Position numbers and translations under genes: made by a program. Source: Numida meleagris (lineage: Eukaryota > Chordata > Aves > Galliformes > Numididae). Taken from it: a stretch of 64,000 nucleotides of DNA. The notes beneath the pieces are model-generated. The model was not told the origin of the DNA. It did no database searches and worked only from the letters and a program-made list of their open reading frames with translations. The stretch lies in NCBI RefSeq assembly GCF_002078875.1, contig NC_034411.1, positions 35,194,115-35,258,114 of the forward strand. The letters run 5' to 3'. This document shows positions 1-13,922 of the stretch, piece after piece. How positions within the stretch are numbered: position 1 is the stretch's first letter; each line of letters starts with the position of its first letter.

Positions 1-2988
1 CTGTAATGCCAGAGTAGTGTGTTTAGATATGTTCTTCTGCCCAGCTTAATTTTATGGATTTGATCATAGGAGTTGCTGGATTGTCACTGATTTCTCAGTC
101 TGCACATCCTAGATTTCTTAAAACTGTGGAGGAATAGAAATCACACGTGACTTACAAAATAATTATGCGCATTTACTGTGGATGCATAATGCACAATTTT
201 ATTCCATTTATATTAAAATAAATGGAGTTGCATTTTCCTTTCTTTACACTGTTTTCAGGCTGCTTTCCTTTTGCCTAAACGAAACCCTTCTGATGCTCTT
301 GCTTGTCTGGCTGGCTGTAAACCAGGTATTTAAACAAAAATAAAGAGTTGCCAGTTTTGCCAGCTGGGGATGAGAACCCGGCTGGTGATATGCGGGTTCA
401 GGAGGCAGTTAATCCAGCTTTTATGCTTTTTTATGATTTTATGTAAAAAGAGGTTAAAAATCACATTTGGCTCTTTCTTTGTACCACTGTTTTGTTGCTG
501 TTGTGGGAATGCAGCAAAAGGTTGCTCATACTTTTTATTATTGTTAGGTAAAGTCCTGCATAAATTAGGTAAAACCCCAGATACGGTTTGTTTTAGCTGT
601 TGGGCATGTGGTGTAGTTTGCCTTGCTCAGAGAATGAAATGCTTTATATTCCCATTGCGTGCTTTTGTAAATCACACGTGCAAACCACACCTCAGCTCAC
701 TTGTAAAAAGAATCTACCACTGCCTCACAATTTTTTGTATTTTACTAGCTTCAAAAGAAAAGAATAACTAATGGTACAAATAGGAGAAATGAGAACTATG
801 CTAATACAAGTATTAGAAAAACACAGAATGCTTTTATTCTGTGGCAGAAGAAATGATGATTTAAAGACAAGTGCCACAGATTTCATATACAATTTTTCAG
901 CAAATAGCTTACAATGTGCTGAAACTGATGAAATGTTTAATTAATTTTGAAATGCTGGAATTATGTTAGTTGGTTTTGTCACATGTACTTACTCAGATAA
1001 TTTGTTGTGTTTTACACTTTCCAAAATTTCACCCTCTATTTGAAAATATCAATGATGTAACGAATCTGCGTGTTTTGGCACAGTTGTAAATAATATGTGT
1101 TAACGTGTTAATATTAATGGTTTTTTGATCTTATATACACAAGAGGGATTCGTAATACATTTCCTTTCATCACATTCCTATTACTAATCCTTAAAGATAG
1201 AGAAAATTAGGAATATGAATGCATTAATTACTGTGGGATCATCAAAATTGCCATACTGTATTTTGCTTCTGCTAATAACGTGTACCAGGCACTTAGGAGC
1301 AGGATGGGATTTACTGGGGAAGAAAAAGGAGAGGCAGATAAACGAGCTCTGCACCCTCGTTGGGACTGCCTGTTGTCACCCATGTGTCCTTGGATGACAT
1401 GATGTGGTCATGGCCACTCCGTGTCCCCAGATGGGTGCAGGCTGTGTCTGTCATTGCTTCAGAGCAAATTGCTGGAATTCTTATTGTGTCTTTTTTGACA
1501 GTCACAAGATCATCTGCTCATGGGAAAAAGTTTATACCTGATCTGCTAAAGGTTGCCTTATTCCTTAAAGCCTGAAGGCATTACTGCGCATCACCAGGCT
1601 TTCCCTGGCGTGTGTCTAGATGACTGTTCTTGTGTGTCTGCTTCCTATTTGAGTCTAGGAGTGTGCCTGGTGTTTTTGGCTGCATATGACAGTGTCTTGT
1701 AAAAAGTATTTTGTTCTCTGCAGATTTGTATTTTTTTTTAAATCAGTTGTATGTGTGTTCTGTCTTTCAGAATCTGCCTTTTAATGACACAGAAACCATG
1801 GAGAATTTAATACAGTGCAACTATTAGTGTCATTTATTTGAACTTTCTTACCGTTTACTATTTAAGTCTAATTTCTTGTTTCAAGTTTTTTGCCTCTTTA
1901 ATATATCTCTATTCAGCAAATGTTGGTATATCTTTATTCAGTAAATGTTGGCAACTGAAGCACATGCAGTGCCTTCTATGTTAGCATTTATTAACTTTAA
2001 TTTTTACAGCCTTTTTGAGTGCAAGGATATGATCTCCTTGTAATACACAGAAATCTGGATTATATTCCCATGCTGTAGCCTTTGGTTTCTTTATTGTAAA
2101 TGCTTTCATTATGGGTGTATGATGCTATTATTTTGCTTCCATTGCTGTCGTGCAATATTAAGATCTACTGAGATCAAGATATACTATTTAGATTCCTTAT
2201 TCCAGTACTCTGAGGCTGCTGGAGGATGTCTGTGGAGTTGGTCAGTTTTTAAGACACTCAACATTGGAGGCATTATCATTTTAACAAATGGTAATAAACG
2301 TATTTGTATGATTGTATAGTATCATACATACACACACAATGTCATGGTAAACATACCATGTAAACATCGCCATATTTCTGTGCGCTAGTACAATTCAGCT
2401 GCTTTGGACTACTTCATGGAACTCAATGGAATTGTCAGGAGAAATGCATTGTGGGTTCTTAGTATTAAGTAGAAGCAAAGAAGCTAAGCTTCTCTTAGTA
2501 AGAGGAAGGTGTTTCTCAATTCCAAGCTTTATTCTGACAGGTGGGATAAAGAGAGGAAGTGGCTGAGCAAGGAGATGCCTCACATCCTCTCCCCAAAGAA
2601 TGCTAACTGAGACTGCAGTACCAGCAGATGAAGTGTCTCTTCCTGAAACTGTGAACTTTATAAATGAGATGGTAGAAGACATAGAAAAGGGGAAAATGCG
2701 GTCATGATAATTTTGAGGGGACCATTCTCAATTGCATGTTTTGCTTGTTTCTGATGATTGCGCAGGGGATAACAGTAGAGTCCCTAGTATATCTGTAATT
2801 GCAGTGAGCTCAGGCGTATGGGTCGGTGCTGCAGTTGCGTATATTGGGTCTGAGTTCTGGCAGTCCTTGTTACACACTGTGGAAATGAAGTCTTCGAAAG
2901 ACATTTGTATAGAGGTACATCAGATAGACTGAAATGATTCCATCTGAAATAGTGCATGCTTTACAGCTGGCTTTGCTTTCTTTCTTAG
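1..2988 (+). other. AKT3: AKT3 intron (partial, 3' portion)
   Basis: This is intronic sequence ending in a polypyrimidine tract and AG at 2987-2988, just before the first AKT3 exon of the window. No frame here encodes the expected preceding kinase segment (the activation-loop exon carrying the DFG and T305 region), so that exon lies outside the window. The interval holds a 25-bp tandem duplication at 1902-1951, a short CA run near 2325 and a small hairpin at 2343-2360. The open frames at 370-771, 1215-1575 and 2119-2319 have no recognisable protein content and are treated as chance. Confidence 0.85.
1902..1951 (+). repeat. 25-bp tandem duplication, two copies
   Basis: Copy 1 at 1902-1926 and copy 2 at 1927-1951 match at 23 of 25 positions. 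Both differences are C-to-T type. It is intronic in AKT3. Confidence 0.92.
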
Positions 2989-3203
2989 GTCTTGGAAGAT
3001 AATGACTATGGTCGTGCAGTGGACTGGTGGGGATTAGGAGTTGTCATGTATGAAATGATGTGTGGAAGATTGCCATTCTACAACCAAGATCACGAGAAAC
3101 TATTTGAACTGATACTAATGGAGGACATAAAATTTCCTCGAACACTATCTGCAGATGCAAAATCATTACTTTCAGGCCTACTGATAAAAGATCCAAATAA
3201 GCG
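2989..3203 (+). CDS. AKT3: AKT3 exon: kinase C-lobe, residues 317-387 plus two bases of codon 388
   Basis: This exon encodes part of the catalytic C-lobe of RAC-gamma (AKT3/PKB-gamma), the AGC-family serine/threonine kinase recruited to PIP3 membranes and activated by PDK1 and mTORC2. The 215-nt exon starts in phase 0 directly after the APE motif (subdomain VIII), with [17 protein letters not shown]. The subdomain IX aspartate is D328 in AVDWWGLG, followed by the hydrophobic [16 protein letters not shown] helix. It ends in KDPNK plus CG, and codon 388 (Arg, the subdomain XI arginine) is completed by the next exon. The acceptor is TTTCTTAG|GT and the donor is GCG|GTAAGTG. Residue numbering is obtained by counting back from the stop, which gives exactly 479 residues, the mammalian length. 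SADAKS at about 351-356 seems to replace mammalian SSDAKS, recalled from memory. AKT1 and AKT2 are less likely because the whole tail matches AKT3. Confidence 0.97.
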
Positions 3204-5325
3204 GTAAGTGAAATTACTTGGTTACAAAGCCATAAGAAAATACTCAATTTATATTCTTTAAAGCAAAAACAGGCCACTGGTGCCTGGTCTTCCTGACTGA
3301 AGGGCCAGTCATAAGAAGGGGCCACATACAGCCATACAACCTCAGATTTCCACTTATGATGTACAACAGTGAGTTCCATAAGCAAAAGGAGAAAAGAGAT
3401 GTGGATGAGAACACTTTTTAAATCATTCACAGCAAACATGAGGAAGGTTTCAGGTTTACGTTATGTACTGGAACAAAATGAGAGCTCTGTATTGTTTTTC
3501 ACAATACGACTTAACCCTAGGTTGGTAACAGAGTCTAACGGGAATGCACCACTTTTTTTGTGTGTGATCATGCTCGCTGGCACTCAGGGCAGGACCAGTT
3601 TCAGTGCCCCCTTTGCCTGCACTTAGCCACATGCAGCATCTGACACAGCTCAAGATGTCAGCCTTTCTGTTGCTGCCCATCAACATCTGTTTTAACTAAG
3701 TTTACTGTATATAATAAAAGGAAACCAAGATCAACCAAATAAATACATGTAAGGTGTAAGGTAATTTGTAGTAATTCCCATTGCATCTTAACCTCCAAAC
3801 CATTTGAGTTATCAAATAGATTAACCTTCAGAATTGAAAAGATACTTCCCTGTAATTAATCTTTGCAGGCAGTAGTGTTTATTACAGACTTCTATTTACA
3901 AGCTTACTCATATTCAAGTTCCAGTGCTAGCTGCTGATAAATAGGGTGCAAGCACAGAGGTTAACCACAGCTCTGCTCTTCTTTGAGCAGCTGGGTGGGA
4001 AGATACTGAGGAAAGCCTGAAGACTGCTGGCAGACCGGGGTGCTCAGCAGAGATGTAGAGAACTTCATAATGAGTGGCTGAGAAACAAAGAAGAATACAG
4101 CATGGAAATAAGTTTATGCCCAGTCACTACAAGACTGAGGTGGTAGTCCAGATTATTTCTGTAATCTTGACAATTATTGCTCCTTGCTTTTAAATCTTTT
4201 CTTTGTATCCTCAGCAGTTCATTTTAATGTAACACAAACGGCCTGTGTCATTCTCCTTGTTGACAACGTACGCAAGCTGTTTGTTAATTTTTTTTTTTCT
4301 GTTGCAACTTCTTTCAGTTATGCCATAGGATAGCTAGACTCAGGAAGATGTTAGGTGAGAGCTGAGCAGTCCTAAAAGTCCACCTGCTGTTGAAAGGGGC
4401 AGAGGTCCTTCCCCTTGATGTGTGGCTCTGTCTCCATCAACAGAAGCCTAAGGGAGCTCACTGAACCTGATGCTGAGTCAAGTTTGACTTCTAAAGCAAC
4501 AAAAAGCTGCCGGTTCTTTGTGTTTTCTCCTTGTGGAGTTAGTTTTCTTTCAGGTTAGTGAGCTGACTCAGCTCTCAGCCTCCAGTGAGTATCACGATCA
4601 GTGGAAGCGATGCTGTAGATGAAAGTGAGGGGAGACGTATGGGCAGGGATGGGACCCTTCTTCTTGGCAGCAGTGTCTGCTTACAGGAGCTCAAACCACC
4701 TTGTGCAAGTTCACCCAGAGTAGGTGGAATTTGCTTACAGAGATGATATGCCAGAGTCTGGCTTTGGCAAGCTATGGGATGCAGTGAATAGTGTGGTTAT
4801 TTACAGTGGCCTTTAAATAACCTTCTCAGCAGGCCTACAATTTATTAATTTATACTAATTAACTCAGATTGAGGCTATTTTATGGTAATTGGTTAATTGT
4901 TACAGCACCCAGATGCAACAGCAGCGAACACTTTATAAAAATGATGTGTCAGTCATTACTAATTCAGTGCTTGGCACCTCCCTGGCAAAATTCTAGGTCA
5001 GCTTCGTTGGGTTATTTTTGGTTTTTAACGGTGCCAGATCTTTAGTCTTTCAAGAAAACTAAAGTTAAGAATGTCTTTTGAATGAGTGGATTATTAAAAA
5101 CTTGTTGTGGACAGTAACGGACCCCATAGTTGGAATAATCAAGTGGAACAAAACATTATTTGGACACTTTTGTTGTCACTTTTTATCTTGAATTCATATT
5201 AAATAGGGAGAGAATTGTTCCCAGATACTGAAAAGCAAATGGTCACTTTTTTTAACTATCTTGATAATTTAATCTCCTTTTAAGAGTAGTGCTTCTTTAA
5301 TATGGACATTTTATTCTCTGTTTAG
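3204..5325 (+). other. AKT3: AKT3 intron, 2122 bp
   Basis: The intron is bounded by GTAAGTG and TCTGTTTAG. It contains AT-rich sequence with short T runs (for example near 4290) and no coding frame that I recognise. The small open frames on both strands around 3044-3686 lie partly over the preceding exon and are shadows or chance. Confidence 0.9.
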
Positions 5326-5413
5326 GCTTGGTGGAGGCCCAGATGATGCAAAAGAAATCATGCGTCATAGTTTCTTTGCTGGAGTAAACTGGCAAGATGT
5401 ATATGATAAAAAG
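5326..5413 (+). CDS. AKT3: AKT3 exon: end of kinase domain, residues 388 (completed) to 417
   Basis: This 88-nt exon completes Arg388 and encodes [19 protein letters not shown] and [10 protein letters not shown]. The [12 protein letters not shown] and HSFF blocks close the AGC kinase domain. NWQDVYDKK begins the C-terminal tail that wraps the N-lobe. The acceptor is CTGTTTAG|GC and the donor is AAAAAG|GTATGT. Reading phase is continuous with both neighbouring AKT3 exons. A406 stands where mammalian AKT3 has serine (from memory), a conservative change outside the catalytic residues. Read past the donor, the frame stays open to a stop at 5567-5569, but that extension is intronic. Confidence 0.97.
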
Positions 5414-8400
5414 GTATGTCCTTCTATGACACTGAATAACCTGGCTTCTGTTCTAGGACTGTTGCTCTCTGAAAGTTATGCATGTTTTTCTTTGCAACTT
5501 TTCACGTTAGTACAAATGAATAATAATTCTGAGCTACGTGCACTTCTTTCATCCTTTGGTTTTCATTAATAATTTGTCACTGGACCAAAAATAAATACTG
5601 CTAACCAAACTAAACTCAGCAAAGATTTTTCTTCTGTGATGTGACTACCCAAACTTTTTCTTCCCCTTTTTTTTCTTTCTGGGTGATCAAGAGAAAAGTA
5701 GTTGTACGATTCAGGATATTGTGAAAAAAAATAGAATTGATTTTTTTTTTTTTTTCTGAATTGTATTTCTGCCTTTTATTGAAATGTTACAGTGAAGCAA
5801 TTGAAAGGATACGTAGCAAAAATCTCCTTTCTGATTATTTGTGTTTAAGTAGAAATGTTTTTCAAACTAATTTTTAGAGAGCTAGCATTAAAATTCTGAG
5901 CCAGAACAGCTTGTGGAGAAAGAGAGTACTGGGAATTGAATTTGAACAGTTTTATCTAAACACAGTCCTGTTCCTGTAATGATCAACACACTGGGGATGA
6001 TTTTAGAAAATTAATATATCTTACTGAGTCACAAAACTCAATTTGACTTACGTTCTTTTATATACGTAAGCTGATTTTATCTCAGTACTTGTTTAAGAAG
6101 TTTCTTGTTGCTATAAAGCCCCTCTATTTTGATAGTCTTTTTTTCTGTGCTTTTTCCCCCCCAACTGTTCTATACTGTTAATCTGCCAGTTGAGCTGTGT
6201 AATTTAAAATTTTTCCTTCTCTTTTGCTTTGTTCAGAAAAAGGAAAATGGAAGACATACGAATGAGCAGAATATGTTTATGCTCCAATGTCAGTGCTGCA
6301 AACTGTTTTTTCAGTTGTTGTTGAACTGGAATTTTAAAAATGTGTGGTTGTTGGTATGGTATTTTTCTGACAAATACCAGAATTGAAATGAGAACCTTAT
6401 ATTATGATACAAAATATGGTACTCTCTGAAGTTACTTGATGCAAGTGTGATTTTTCGCTGGCAGTATGGTTGATGTTTCAAGAAACTTCTAAATAAATAA
6501 CCTTAACAAGTATATTAATCATGTTACTTGATGAGCTCAGAACTTGTTGTTTGCGTAAGGCAGCTGTAGGGAAGCACTCTGAGGATAAAATCTAGAACTG
6601 TAAACTGAACTCCTGGGATTGATTGGATTGCACAGTGCTGGGAGTAGACGAGAAAGAAAGAAAAAGCTGTTACGTTGCTCTTGCTCCGCTGAAAAAGTTT
6701 TCTTAATTATTTTAGGTTAAAACAGAGCTTTCAGTTCTACGCTGCTCAACATCAAGTTTAGTTCTTAAAATATAGATCCACTTAATTTTTAAGTGTGGGC
6801 TTTGAATCTTTCCAAATGAACGCGGCAAATGTTTTTCCGTCCTGATCTTATTCTGTGCTGTTAAAATAAGAGGAGCTGTTTTGCTTCCAAGTAAATGCAG
6901 GCATTTTGCTTTTATGCCCGTGGAGGTGGATATGGCTTGCTGGAATGTTGTAACTGGAGAGATGGCAGTCACTCCATGTTTACTCTTTCCACTGCTGCTT
7001 TGAGAAACTAAATTTGCTTGTGAAAGATGAATTGGATTTCCTCAGTTAACTTCAAGGACCAGAGGAATTATTTTCGTGCAGTATTGGCACACAGTGTGTT
7101 CTTTATGGAAAAATAGCTCATTAAAATTAGTTCTGACAGTATGTTTTTCTGTGTAATTCAGAAATAGTTGTATTGCTATTACAAAGCCATTTGTCTGGTA
7201 GGTTCAGGAATCCGGTCGTTCCTTCTGTGCACACGCTGTCTTATCAGTCTGAAGTATGCAAGGTGCAAGACGGTGTTCTGAAATGTGAACTTGTAGCATA
7301 ATACTAAGCTTAATGAACTTTAACCAAGTATTTTCATTACCGTGCTTGTGAGAAGGTGTTTGAGGGTTTGCTATGTGATACAGTTTCTGAAATAACTGAG
7401 GAGTGCACGCTGAACAAATTTGATTTTCAGATAGCTTTATCCTATGCTTGCATTGCTGTTGCTGTTTATTATTAGTAGTACAGCTTTCCGTAGTAGGGTC
7501 ACTTGATGAAATTTATAGTTGATATAACTATTTGCATAGCAGAAATATTTCACAGCATTCTTGTTTGAGGTTTATGCACCATGAAACTGTAATTTTCTGG
7601 CTGCATTTCAGGCATGTGTTTCTGTTAGTAATGAAGGAACTGAAGTTCGCATTCAGAGTATTAGAAAACAAAAAATCATGTGTATTCCAAGTAGTTTCGG
7701 GGGAGTAATTTTGTACATGTGTATGCTGTGCCATTGTGCCACTGATTTTTATCATTTTTACTAGAGATTAAGTACATCTCTGTATTTACTGGGTTATCAC
7801 TTCATGAGTGTGATTAGAGACAGAATTATGTGTCTGTAAACTTGGAGTGCTTCATGCGGCAAACACGAGCTCTGTCAGGTCAAAGGGATCCAAATGGTCA
7901 AATGGAATTATTAGCTCACTGATACTGCTAACTAATTAAACTAATTTGGTACTTCACAGTGATAATAAAATATTGTATGGTGCACTGGAGCAGAGAAGGT
8001 CGTTGCCTTTAAATGAAAAATGTATAGTACTTAGCGTTTGTGGTCAGATGTATTTATTTTTGGCAGAAAAATCATGAGGGCATATGAAAGAGAGCAGTCT
8101 GTGCCAGGTTCTTCCTGTGAGCAGCTCAGCCCTGATGAGTTTTCGTTTCTGTGCCTGACTATGAGAAATTGAATAGTTTGGCAAACTCTGAGGACTTCAA
8201 AAGCCCTTACACTTTTAAATAAAATATTTGTTTTATTTTTAGCTAGGACCAGGAAGCTTTTTGACATTTCCGTTACTCATTTAAGAATTGTTTTAGAGTA
8301 TTTTTATTTGGGTTGTAGAAATATTCTGAAATTGTCAGACGTTCTGTCTAGGATCTTTCCCTGAACAAAAATCACGTGGGTATTAATTTAAAGGTAGGAA

Positions 8401-11400
8401 TTAGGGTATGTTTTCGGGCGTGCAGCTTGAAGCACTCAGGTGGCCCCTGTCAGAGGAGATCCAGACCAGCAGAGCCTGGCTTTCCTCCTGCATGTAATAG
8501 GGGTGGAAAGGAGGAGGAAGCCGTGCAGGAATTTGGGTTGAGTTACATATGTCTTCTGATTTCTGCTAGTATTTCTGACTATTCCCAAAGCAAATTTCTT
8601 TGTTAGCGCTGGGAAGGGAGTGGGGCAAGTGGCCGTGATGGTTACAGCCCTGCTGAGCACAAGGGCACCTCTCCTGCAGCAGTGTGCAGCAGGTCGGGCA
8701 ACTGCAAGGCACTGGTCTTAGTCCTCCAGCCTCATCCTCCTCTTAAGGCCCAACCACAATGACAGATGAAATGCCATGATTAAAGCCCTGGGTTTAGATC
8801 TGGCAAAATCCGCAACGTAAGCATAATGTGGAATGCGTATTTAGGTACTTTCACGGATCAGATTTTAAGGGAAGAGGTTGGAGGGAAATAGGAAAATGTC
8901 AACATCTGGTTTTAAGCAGTTTCTATTTGAGTCGTGCTATTTTGGTGGAATTACCTGCTGTGTAATAAAGCCTGCAGAAATGACCCGTGTTACTTGCTTT
9001 TGTATTGTTGCCATACAAAGTAGTAAAAGGATCAGAAATCTGCTAAGCAGGCTGATCTTTTCATTGTGTTCCGGTAACACTTTAAACTGTATATTCAGAC
9101 CTTAGGATTGATTGCCACCGCTTCACTCAGCTGCTCAGATTTACAGAAGGCAGAGTATAGCATAAAGGTGTTTGATTCTAAAGCAAGCCCTTCTTGCTGC
9201 AGCGCTGAGGCTGTTGGGAAAATGAAGTTCATCCGTGGGCAAAATCCTGATGAGCCAGTGGTGTCCTCTCACCTCTGAAACCCCATCTGTGCCACCTCTT
9301 CGCTGCCCAGGACCGCTTCCAACCCCACACCACGCGTAGTTTCCTGCTGGGGTTCATGGGCTACTTCCAGCTCCCTGTGTCCCATGCTTTGAATCTCAGC
9401 TCAGGTTCCTGTCTTTCCCTTAGTGGAAACTAGGTTGGGGGTGGGATGGGATGGGAATGGCTCTCTCTTACTCCATAAGCTCAGTTCGGTGGTTTTGTGG
9501 GATGTTGCTCCATCACGGTGTGTTTCCCCAGCCGTTCAGAATTTTGGGGGGAAGGACATTCAGGCTGACAGAGTGCATGATCTCATTAGCTCCTGTTTCC
9601 TTTGGTAACTGAGCTATTGTTAGAAAAAGGGCAAAAAAGAGATGTTGTTGAAGGAAAGCCAGTACTTTAAAAGATGTATTTTTTTATTGTAATATTGTTG
9701 ACAGTCTGGTGTTGAAAGACTGAGCTAAGGCTTTGTATTACTAGTATGCCTGCATGATTTTTAGGATCGAGTGTTGTTAGTATCTGCAGGATATTTAGAA
9801 TCACCAAATGTTTGCTTTTAAGGGAGCTTATAAGACATATGAATGAGAGAGCATATTAACAGATATGCATCAGAAAAAATCAAATCTAGAGACAGGCTTT
9901 GCTAGTGTCCTTTAAAAGGCTTTATTGTGTTATTTTGTTGTTATTGCATTGTTATTTCAGTGTCTAAAAACAGGCTGTTTACTTGGAATGTCATTTAGTG
10001 AGTTATGTAGTATGTTGAGTTGGGAAGGCTGTGAATTGTGACATGTTTTCAGCACTTTAAGCTGAGCACGCTTGTGATGAAATAGAAAGGTGTATTTTGG
10101 TATTGGGACCCCGTTCTCCTGTCACAATATTTGTCTGGCTATTCTCTTTAGGTTAATCTGTCTCTTTGGTTTGATTCTTGACAGTCACAGCTTTGCATAG
10201 TTCTCCAGTAAAGTTTAACATAGATGGAAGTTTGATTTCTGGACATCGGATTATGAACACTTAACTACCAGCATATCATTAACTTTTGTAGCCAGGAAGA
10301 ACTGTAACACTTGACACAGGTTTCGACATACATCAGACCTGAATAATAAACTAAATGGCAACTGTTGAAATGCAGCATATGATGACAATGCAAGGCATTA
10401 TTGAAATATGTTTTGTAGTTATTTTTGTAATACATTTTTAAAATGCATAAACTGTGAGGAAAGTAGAATTCATCTCATGCACTGTAATTCATTAGTAACA
10501 AAAAGGAAAACACATTGGGATGCAGCAGTGATTTCTTTTTTGATTGGACAAATCAGAATGTCATACTGCAGTTGAACCACTCGCACAGGATTCAGATAGT
10601 TATTCCTTGCGAATAAAAACAGAAACTGGACTACCGTGCTCACTTTTTAGTGTTTATGTGATACTTAAAGAATTAGTGTTTGTGAGTTTTGAGATTATAA
10701 TCCAGTTAGCTAGTTTATTTAAATAGCTCAAACAATTCACTGGGGGTGCTGTACAGCTGCCTCTTCCTCCTTTAGCACTTCATCTCAGAGTGTTTTTCAG
10801 CTGCAGGCTGTTGGTGGATGGGATTCTTATGGCTTTGTTAATTTTGAGTTCATTGCAAGGAAAATTCCTTTTCAATTAAAAGGAGAGGGAAGATCACACT
10901 GTAGTTCCTAAGCATCCCATTTTTCATTTGGCAGGTTGAGTGCGTCACAGTCACTCCGAAGCAGCTCAGGTCACATCCCACATGATCCAAGACAAATGAT
11001 TCCTGTCAGGTTGTCTTTGAGCTAATAACATGTATATTTTCTCTTGTTCTGAAGTACTAGTGTAGTTGTTACGTCAGCATGAAAAAGCTCAAACGTGGAG
11101 GCTGCCTGTTCACCTCTATGTGATTGAAGCAGTTAGGTACTTACCTGCCCCTTGTGTTCCCCCAAGAGGTAGGTGGCAGGTTTCCCAGGTTTTGAACTGT
11201 GGAATAGTGGTGTTCTTCACGTGTTACTCTTGATGGATGCTAAATGGAAATGTCATTTTCTGAAGATAATAAAAATACTGACAATTTGATACTGCTTCTG
11301 CTGTCATTCCTAACATGAAGCCTTGGAAATGGCTGGGGTAGATTCAGATTAACAGGTATGAAATTGGATTTGTCTTAAACGTCACCTCTTACAGACAGTT

Positions 11401-13922
11401 AATTCAGTGCTGAATTTAGTCTTTCGTTTCTTTATTTGTACACACGTGTACCTGTGTACACATAGATGTGTCTGTGTATGTGTATAATGCACGAACACAC
11501 AAAATGTGTATTTCTGGACCTTAGAGTCAATTGCTGAGTGCTGAAGACAAGAGTCTCCTCTCTGGTTGAAGTGTCAGGCTGAAGTTGAACAGACTGCTAC
11601 AAGAGGGCAAATTGTCACATCCAGGCAGCCAGGATTGAGCAGCAGGAGACAAGGACTGTGCTTAGCTGAAGCTTCTAGTATTCCTTTTGGACACTGTTAC
11701 CATGTGTGCCTTGTGGTGCTCGTGTTACCGTTTTTGGACTTTGTGATTTCATGGGTCAGAAGTGGTGAGAAGTTGTGGTGAGAGCAGTTAGATACCATTT
11801 CTTTGTGACACCAAAGCACCAAACACCACTGGGTGTGGAGGGACATCTTCATGTTGTGGCTCTCAGAGCTGTAGTCAATATTGTGTATTTTGGGTTGCAT
11901 GGAGAAGTTTCTGGGTTATTATTCAGGCTCTGTGTCAGTGTAAGCGGTTGTCCCTGCAGCAGTTGCACCTTATTCGTCTTTCTAACAGTTTCATCGCAGC
12001 TGAGGTTTTTGGAGATTTTACTTTCTGCTTTTAAATAAAAGCTGACAATTAATGAACAAAGGTGGCATCCCTCCAGAAAGATAATTGCCAAGTTTCTGTA
12101 GCATGGCACGGCATTTTGGTGACATGGCTTACAAAATCTGTCTCAAATGAGTGGTTCTGTCTGTAATCTCCCGGCTGTACTGATGAGGTACAGTGCCCTT
12201 CTGTGTGCACTTATGCACATCACTCATACCATTCTCCCTGTTTCTGCGTAATGTGAAAGGATTTTGTACTGTATTTCTCCCATTTTCTTCTGGAGGTGAT
12301 GCCCAAGGACTGTGTGCAAGTTCTTTGTGTCTTGAAAAGAATTGTGGAGCAACTGGCAAATTATTTTAGAGGCTCTCCATTTAAAGTGAGGAGTTTGTCA
12401 TCAAAGTCCCCCTGCAATTATGCGAAGGTCAGAGAAAGACTGTTTGAGGGAGGGGAAGGTGTGCATGTAGTGGCAGACCAGGCCTCTGATGCAGGATGCC
12501 AACAGGCCTTTTAGACACAGCTTTGAGGTGAGGAGAGCAGGCTGAGAGGAATGAGCCCTGAGGCTGTGAGGGAAGGAGGCAGAGCATGTGGGAAGAATGA
12601 AGGAACCTCCCTGCTGCTTTCTCTTGAGTTGTGTTTGTGCCTCTTGATCTCAGCCGCTGTTTCCTCTTTCCTGTTCATGTATGTGAAGGTGCAGCCTGTA
12701 TAAATACCAGCGTAAGCTTTTGCTGAGGAGCTTTGTGGCTGCATGGTTGCGTTTGCAGCCACTGAAGCTTCCTACTGCTTTTCATGTCTAGAATATGAAA
12801 GGTGCTTCTGTAAGATGAGTGAATCGCTAAACATCGTTGTTGCAGATTTGCATTGGGTTCCCCCCTTCTGGTTATAGGCTGGCGTTCCTTGCCTTTTCTT
12901 CTTCTACTTCCACAGACACCTAGATTTATGGCATAGCTGGCATTTTCATCTTCTGGCTCACTGGGTGGTGTTGATGAGCAGTTTTCTATTCAGTTAGAAG
13001 CCTGGCTCCTCGGCATGGCACTGGAGGACCAAACGTCCTCCTTTATGGAAGAACCCGTCAGCTAATGCATCACTTTCTTCTTCCTCAGCTGCACATCCAT
13101 ACATCGCTATATGTTATGATCTTACCCTGCACTACCTTTTTTTTTTTTCATTAACCACTGTGATCTAAATAGTATTTGTTAAAGACTGCATAGCCAGCGT
13201 GTTCTCTTCCTCTTCACATAAGACGTGAAGATTTGGATCAAATAAAATAGAGCTGATAGAGCATACTCAGAAGGACAAACTATTGCAGGGAGAAAAGGGT
13301 CAAACTGCTGAGTGAAAGTTAATGCTGAAGCTCTCTCCTGGAAGGAAGGAGAGCAGAATCTGGTCCCGTGTCCAAACTGCACGGCATTTTGATGTGGGTT
13401 TTGTAGTTGTCTCCAGCTAAGAAAACTTGCATGTTATCAGTGGTCAGTGTAATATGTCTGATGTGAGAAGGAAAACATAGACAGAACTGGGTGGTAGTTT
13501 TAAACTTGGATTTGAAAACATTATAATGTCATCTATACTAAACTGCTGTGTAGTTTTGGACTGCACAGTGTAGTGTGAAATGTGCTAGTATTAGTGAATG
13601 TGCATTCTGATTAGAATCTTTGGCCTATGGGCTGTTCTTTTGGAGGAGACTGAGAGCGAGGCTGGTGCAAACCATGGGTGAGTGATACATGGAGTTTAGC
13701 TAGATTCTTGCTATTAGCTAGGTTTTGAACTAGTATTGTTGAGATTGTCTGCAATGACTTGTGTCTCTCAGTAGGAGTTAGAGACTCAGCTGTCTCTCAG
13801 TGGACCCTCTTGCAACTCCTTGTTAGATGAAGAGAAAGAAAAAAACCTGTAATTCTTGTCCTGGTAGTAGTTTGATTGGCTTCAGGTGTAGTAAACTTGT
13901 TCTGTTTCTTGGTCTCTTTCAG
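5414..13922 (+). other. AKT3: AKT3 intron, 8509 bp
   Basis: This is the largest AKT3 intron in the window. It is T-rich on the + strand, as expected for the non-template strand of a + gene. It contains a 15-base T run at 5741-5755, a TG/CA-rich stretch around 11441-11500 and moderately GC-rich patches near 8.65, 9.3 and 12.5 kb. No exon, RNA gene or well-preserved transposon could be recognised. The open frames in it are short (under 90 codons) and show no family motif. Confidence 0.88.

Noticed and set aside
370..771. 133-codon frame upstream of the first AKT3 exon
   Set aside because: Cys/Phe-rich translation of T-rich intron, with no similarity to AKT3 or any family I know.
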